Assembly (NCBI GenBank): GCA_046729975.1
Contig: JBKPHS010000142.1
Coordinates: 1 to 14,338, forward strand
Origin: JBKPHS01 sp046729975
GTDB taxonomy: Bacteria; Actinomycetota; Thermoleophilia; Solirubrobacterales; Thermoleophilaceae
Reading direction: 5' to 3'
DNA length: 14,338 nucleotides
The notes beneath the pieces are model-generated. The model had not been told where the DNA came from. It made no database searches and worked only from the letters and a program-made list of their open reading frames with translations. Shown piece after piece: positions 13,095 to 14,338 of the stretch. Within the stretch, counting starts at the first letter, position 1; the number at the start of each line of letters is the position of its first letter. A program made the position numbers and the translations under genes.

Positions 13095-14281
13095 CCCGCC
13101 GGGTCGTCATCACAGGCGCCGGCGCCGTTACCCCGCTCGGCGTCGGCGCCGACACCCTGCTCCTGCGCTGGGCGGACGGTCAGTGCGGCATCGAGGACGG
13201 CGAGGGTCGCTGCTCGGACTTCGATCCCGCGGACTTCCTGTCCAAGAAGGAGCTGCGGCGGAGCGACCGCTTCACGCAGATGGCGGTCGCCGCCGGCGAG
13301 GAGGCTCTGGAGCAGGCCGGCTGGCTCGGCGAGCAGCCGCACGATCCCGATCGCGTGGGCTGCGTGATCGGCACAGGGATCGGCGGCATAGGCACGATCG
13401 AGTCCCAGCAGGACGTGCTGCGCGACAGCGGCCCCGGCAGCGTCTCTCCGCTGGCCGTGCCGCTGATGATGGGCAACGCGGGCTCGGCGGCGCTTGCGAT
13501 GCGCTACGGGCTGCGCGGGCCCGCGTTCAGCACCGTCTCGGCCTGCGCCGCGGGCGCGGACGCGATTGGCACGGCCCTGCGGCTGATCCGGGCCGGCGAT
13601 GCCGACGCTATGGTCGCCGGCGGCGCCGAGGCCGGCCTCACCTCGCTCGCTCGCAGCGCGTTCGCTGCCATGGGCGCGACGTCGGAGTCGGGCATCTCGC
13701 GGCCATTCGACGCCCGCCGCGACGGCTTCGTGATGGGCGAGGGCGCGGGCGTCCTCGTGCTGGAGGAGGCCGAGGCAGCCGAGGCGCGCGGCGCAAAGCC
13801 GATCGCCGAGCTGCTCGGCTACGGCGCGAGCGCCGACGCGTACCACATCACCGCGCCAGATCCCCACGGCGACGGCGCCACGCGCGCGATCAAGCGCGCC
13901 CTCGAGGACGCGGGCATCGGGCCCGACGAGCTCGACTACGTGAACGCTCACGGCACGTCCACCCCGCTGAACGACCGCTCGGAGACCGAGGCGCTCAAGG
14001 CGGCTCTGGGCGAGGACGCCGCGCGGCTGCCCGTTTCGTCGACGAAGTCCGCGATCGGGCACCTGCTGGGCGCCGCGGGCGCGGTCGAAGCGGTCGCGAC
14101 GGTGCAAGCGCTGCGCGAGCGGGTCACGCCGCCGACGCTCGGATACGAGGTCCCCGACGAGGGGCTCGACCTCGACTACGTGCCCGAGACGCGGCCGCTC
14201 GAGGCCAACGGGCGCGCCGTCGCGATCTCGAACTCGTTCGGCTTCGGCGGCCACAACGCCGTGCTCTGCATCGCGGCATGA
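13091..14281 (+). CDS. fabF: Beta-ketoacyl-ACP synthase II (KAS II)
   Basis: Elongating condensing enzyme of type II fatty acid synthesis. The 396-residue protein has the catalytic Cys152 in VSACAAGADA, His in NAHGTSTPLND, Lys in SSTKSAIGH followed by the second catalytic His (GHLLGAAGA), and the C-terminal NSFGFGGHNAVL. It is slightly shorter than the usual 410-415 residues because the region before the active-site cysteine is compact. The ATG at 13091 overlaps the acpP stop, and the fabF stop overlaps another ATG at 14278. A KAS I-type (FabB) specificity cannot be excluded from sequence, but the acpP-fabF pairing is the standard one. Confidence 0.96.
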   Translation: MTRRVVITGAGAVTPLGVGADTLLLRWADGQCGIEDGEGRCSDFDPADFLSKKELRRSDRFTQMAVAAGEEALEQAGWLGEQPHDPDRVGCVIGTGIGGIGTIESQQDVLRDSGPGSVSPLAVPLMMGNAGSAALAMRYGLRGPAFSTVSACAAGADAIGTALRLIRAGDADAMVAGGAEAGLTSLARSAFAAMGATSESGISRPFDARRDGFVMGEGAGVLVLEEAEAAEARGAKPIAELLGYGASADAYHITAPDPHGDGATRAIKRALEDAGIGPDELDYVNAHGTSTPLNDRSETEALKAALGEDAARLPVSSTKSAIGHLLGAAGAVEAVATVQALRERVTPPTLGYEVPDEGLDLDYVPETRPLEANGRAVAISNSFGFGGHNAVLCIAA

Positions 14282-14338
14282 CGATCGAGGCCACAAGTCC
14301 CGCGACCGTCGCGCCGGAGCGCCTGTCCGCGCCCGAGC
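14278..14338 (+). CDS. Start of a further gene in the fab operon (cut by window edge), product unknown
   Basis: An ATG overlapping the fabF stop as ATGA opens a frame that stays open to the window edge: 20 codons plus one base, with strong G/C third positions in most codons. The visible N-terminus, MTIEATSPATVAPERLSAPE, is not enough to name a family. By position an acetyl-CoA carboxylase subunit or another lipid enzyme is possible; that is a guess from context only. Confidence 0.6.
   Translation, partial: MTIEATSPATVAPERLSAPE

Noticed and set aside
1..14338. Mobile elements, CRISPR arrays, tRNA or rRNA genes, phage genes
   Set aside because: No transposase, integrase, regularly spaced repeats, cloverleaf or rRNA-like sequence was found; the gene content is housekeeping throughout.

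Overview
The window is high-GC, densely packed bacterial chromosome with strong third-position G/C bias and many GTG/TTG starts. A CarD-family RNA polymerase regulator occurs together with a SigH-type sigma factor in one conserved housekeeping cluster. This points to a deep-branching actinobacterium, most likely of the Thermoleophilia type (Solirubrobacterales/Gaiellales-like). That placement is inferred from gene content, not from a phylogeny. No mobile element, CRISPR array, tRNA, rRNA or obvious pseudogene was seen, and no gene-free stretch exceeds about 130 bases.

Left block (1-7995, all minus strand, read from right to left): radA, disA, carD, ispD, a PHP-family phosphatase, ispF, cysS, rlmB, sigH (cut by the left edge). 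It combines DNA repair and cyclic-di-AMP signalling (RadA, DisA), RNA polymerase control (CarD, SigH), two MEP isoprenoid steps (IspD, IspF), cysteinyl-tRNA charging and 23S rRNA methylation. Several junctions from PHP to rlmB are stop/start overlaps, so translation is probably coupled. Candidate promoter signals lie upstream of radA, disA and, inside the end of rlmB, sigH. carD appears to use a rare ATT start behind a perfect Shine-Dalgarno sequence.

Middle block (8099-10145, plus strand): a small two-CxxC protein of unknown function, a soluble GAF-type histidine kinase, and an overlapping NarL/LuxR-type response regulator. The kinase carries an unusual H-Q in place of the H-D/E of its phosphorylation box.

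Right block (10236-14338, plus strand): a compact type II fatty acid synthesis operon, fabD-fabH-fabG-acpP-fabF, followed by the first 20 codons of another overlapping gene.

The most unusual non-coding signal is a two-part element found twice: a perfect C6-N4-G6 palindrome, 32-33 bases, a 14-base box matching at 12 of 14 positions, 6 bases, then a start codon. One copy precedes the two-CxxC/kinase/regulator genes (and also sits in the divergent radA promoter region); the other precedes fabD. This suggests that the two-component genes and the fatty acid operon share a regulator, possibly the response regulator encoded between the two sites.
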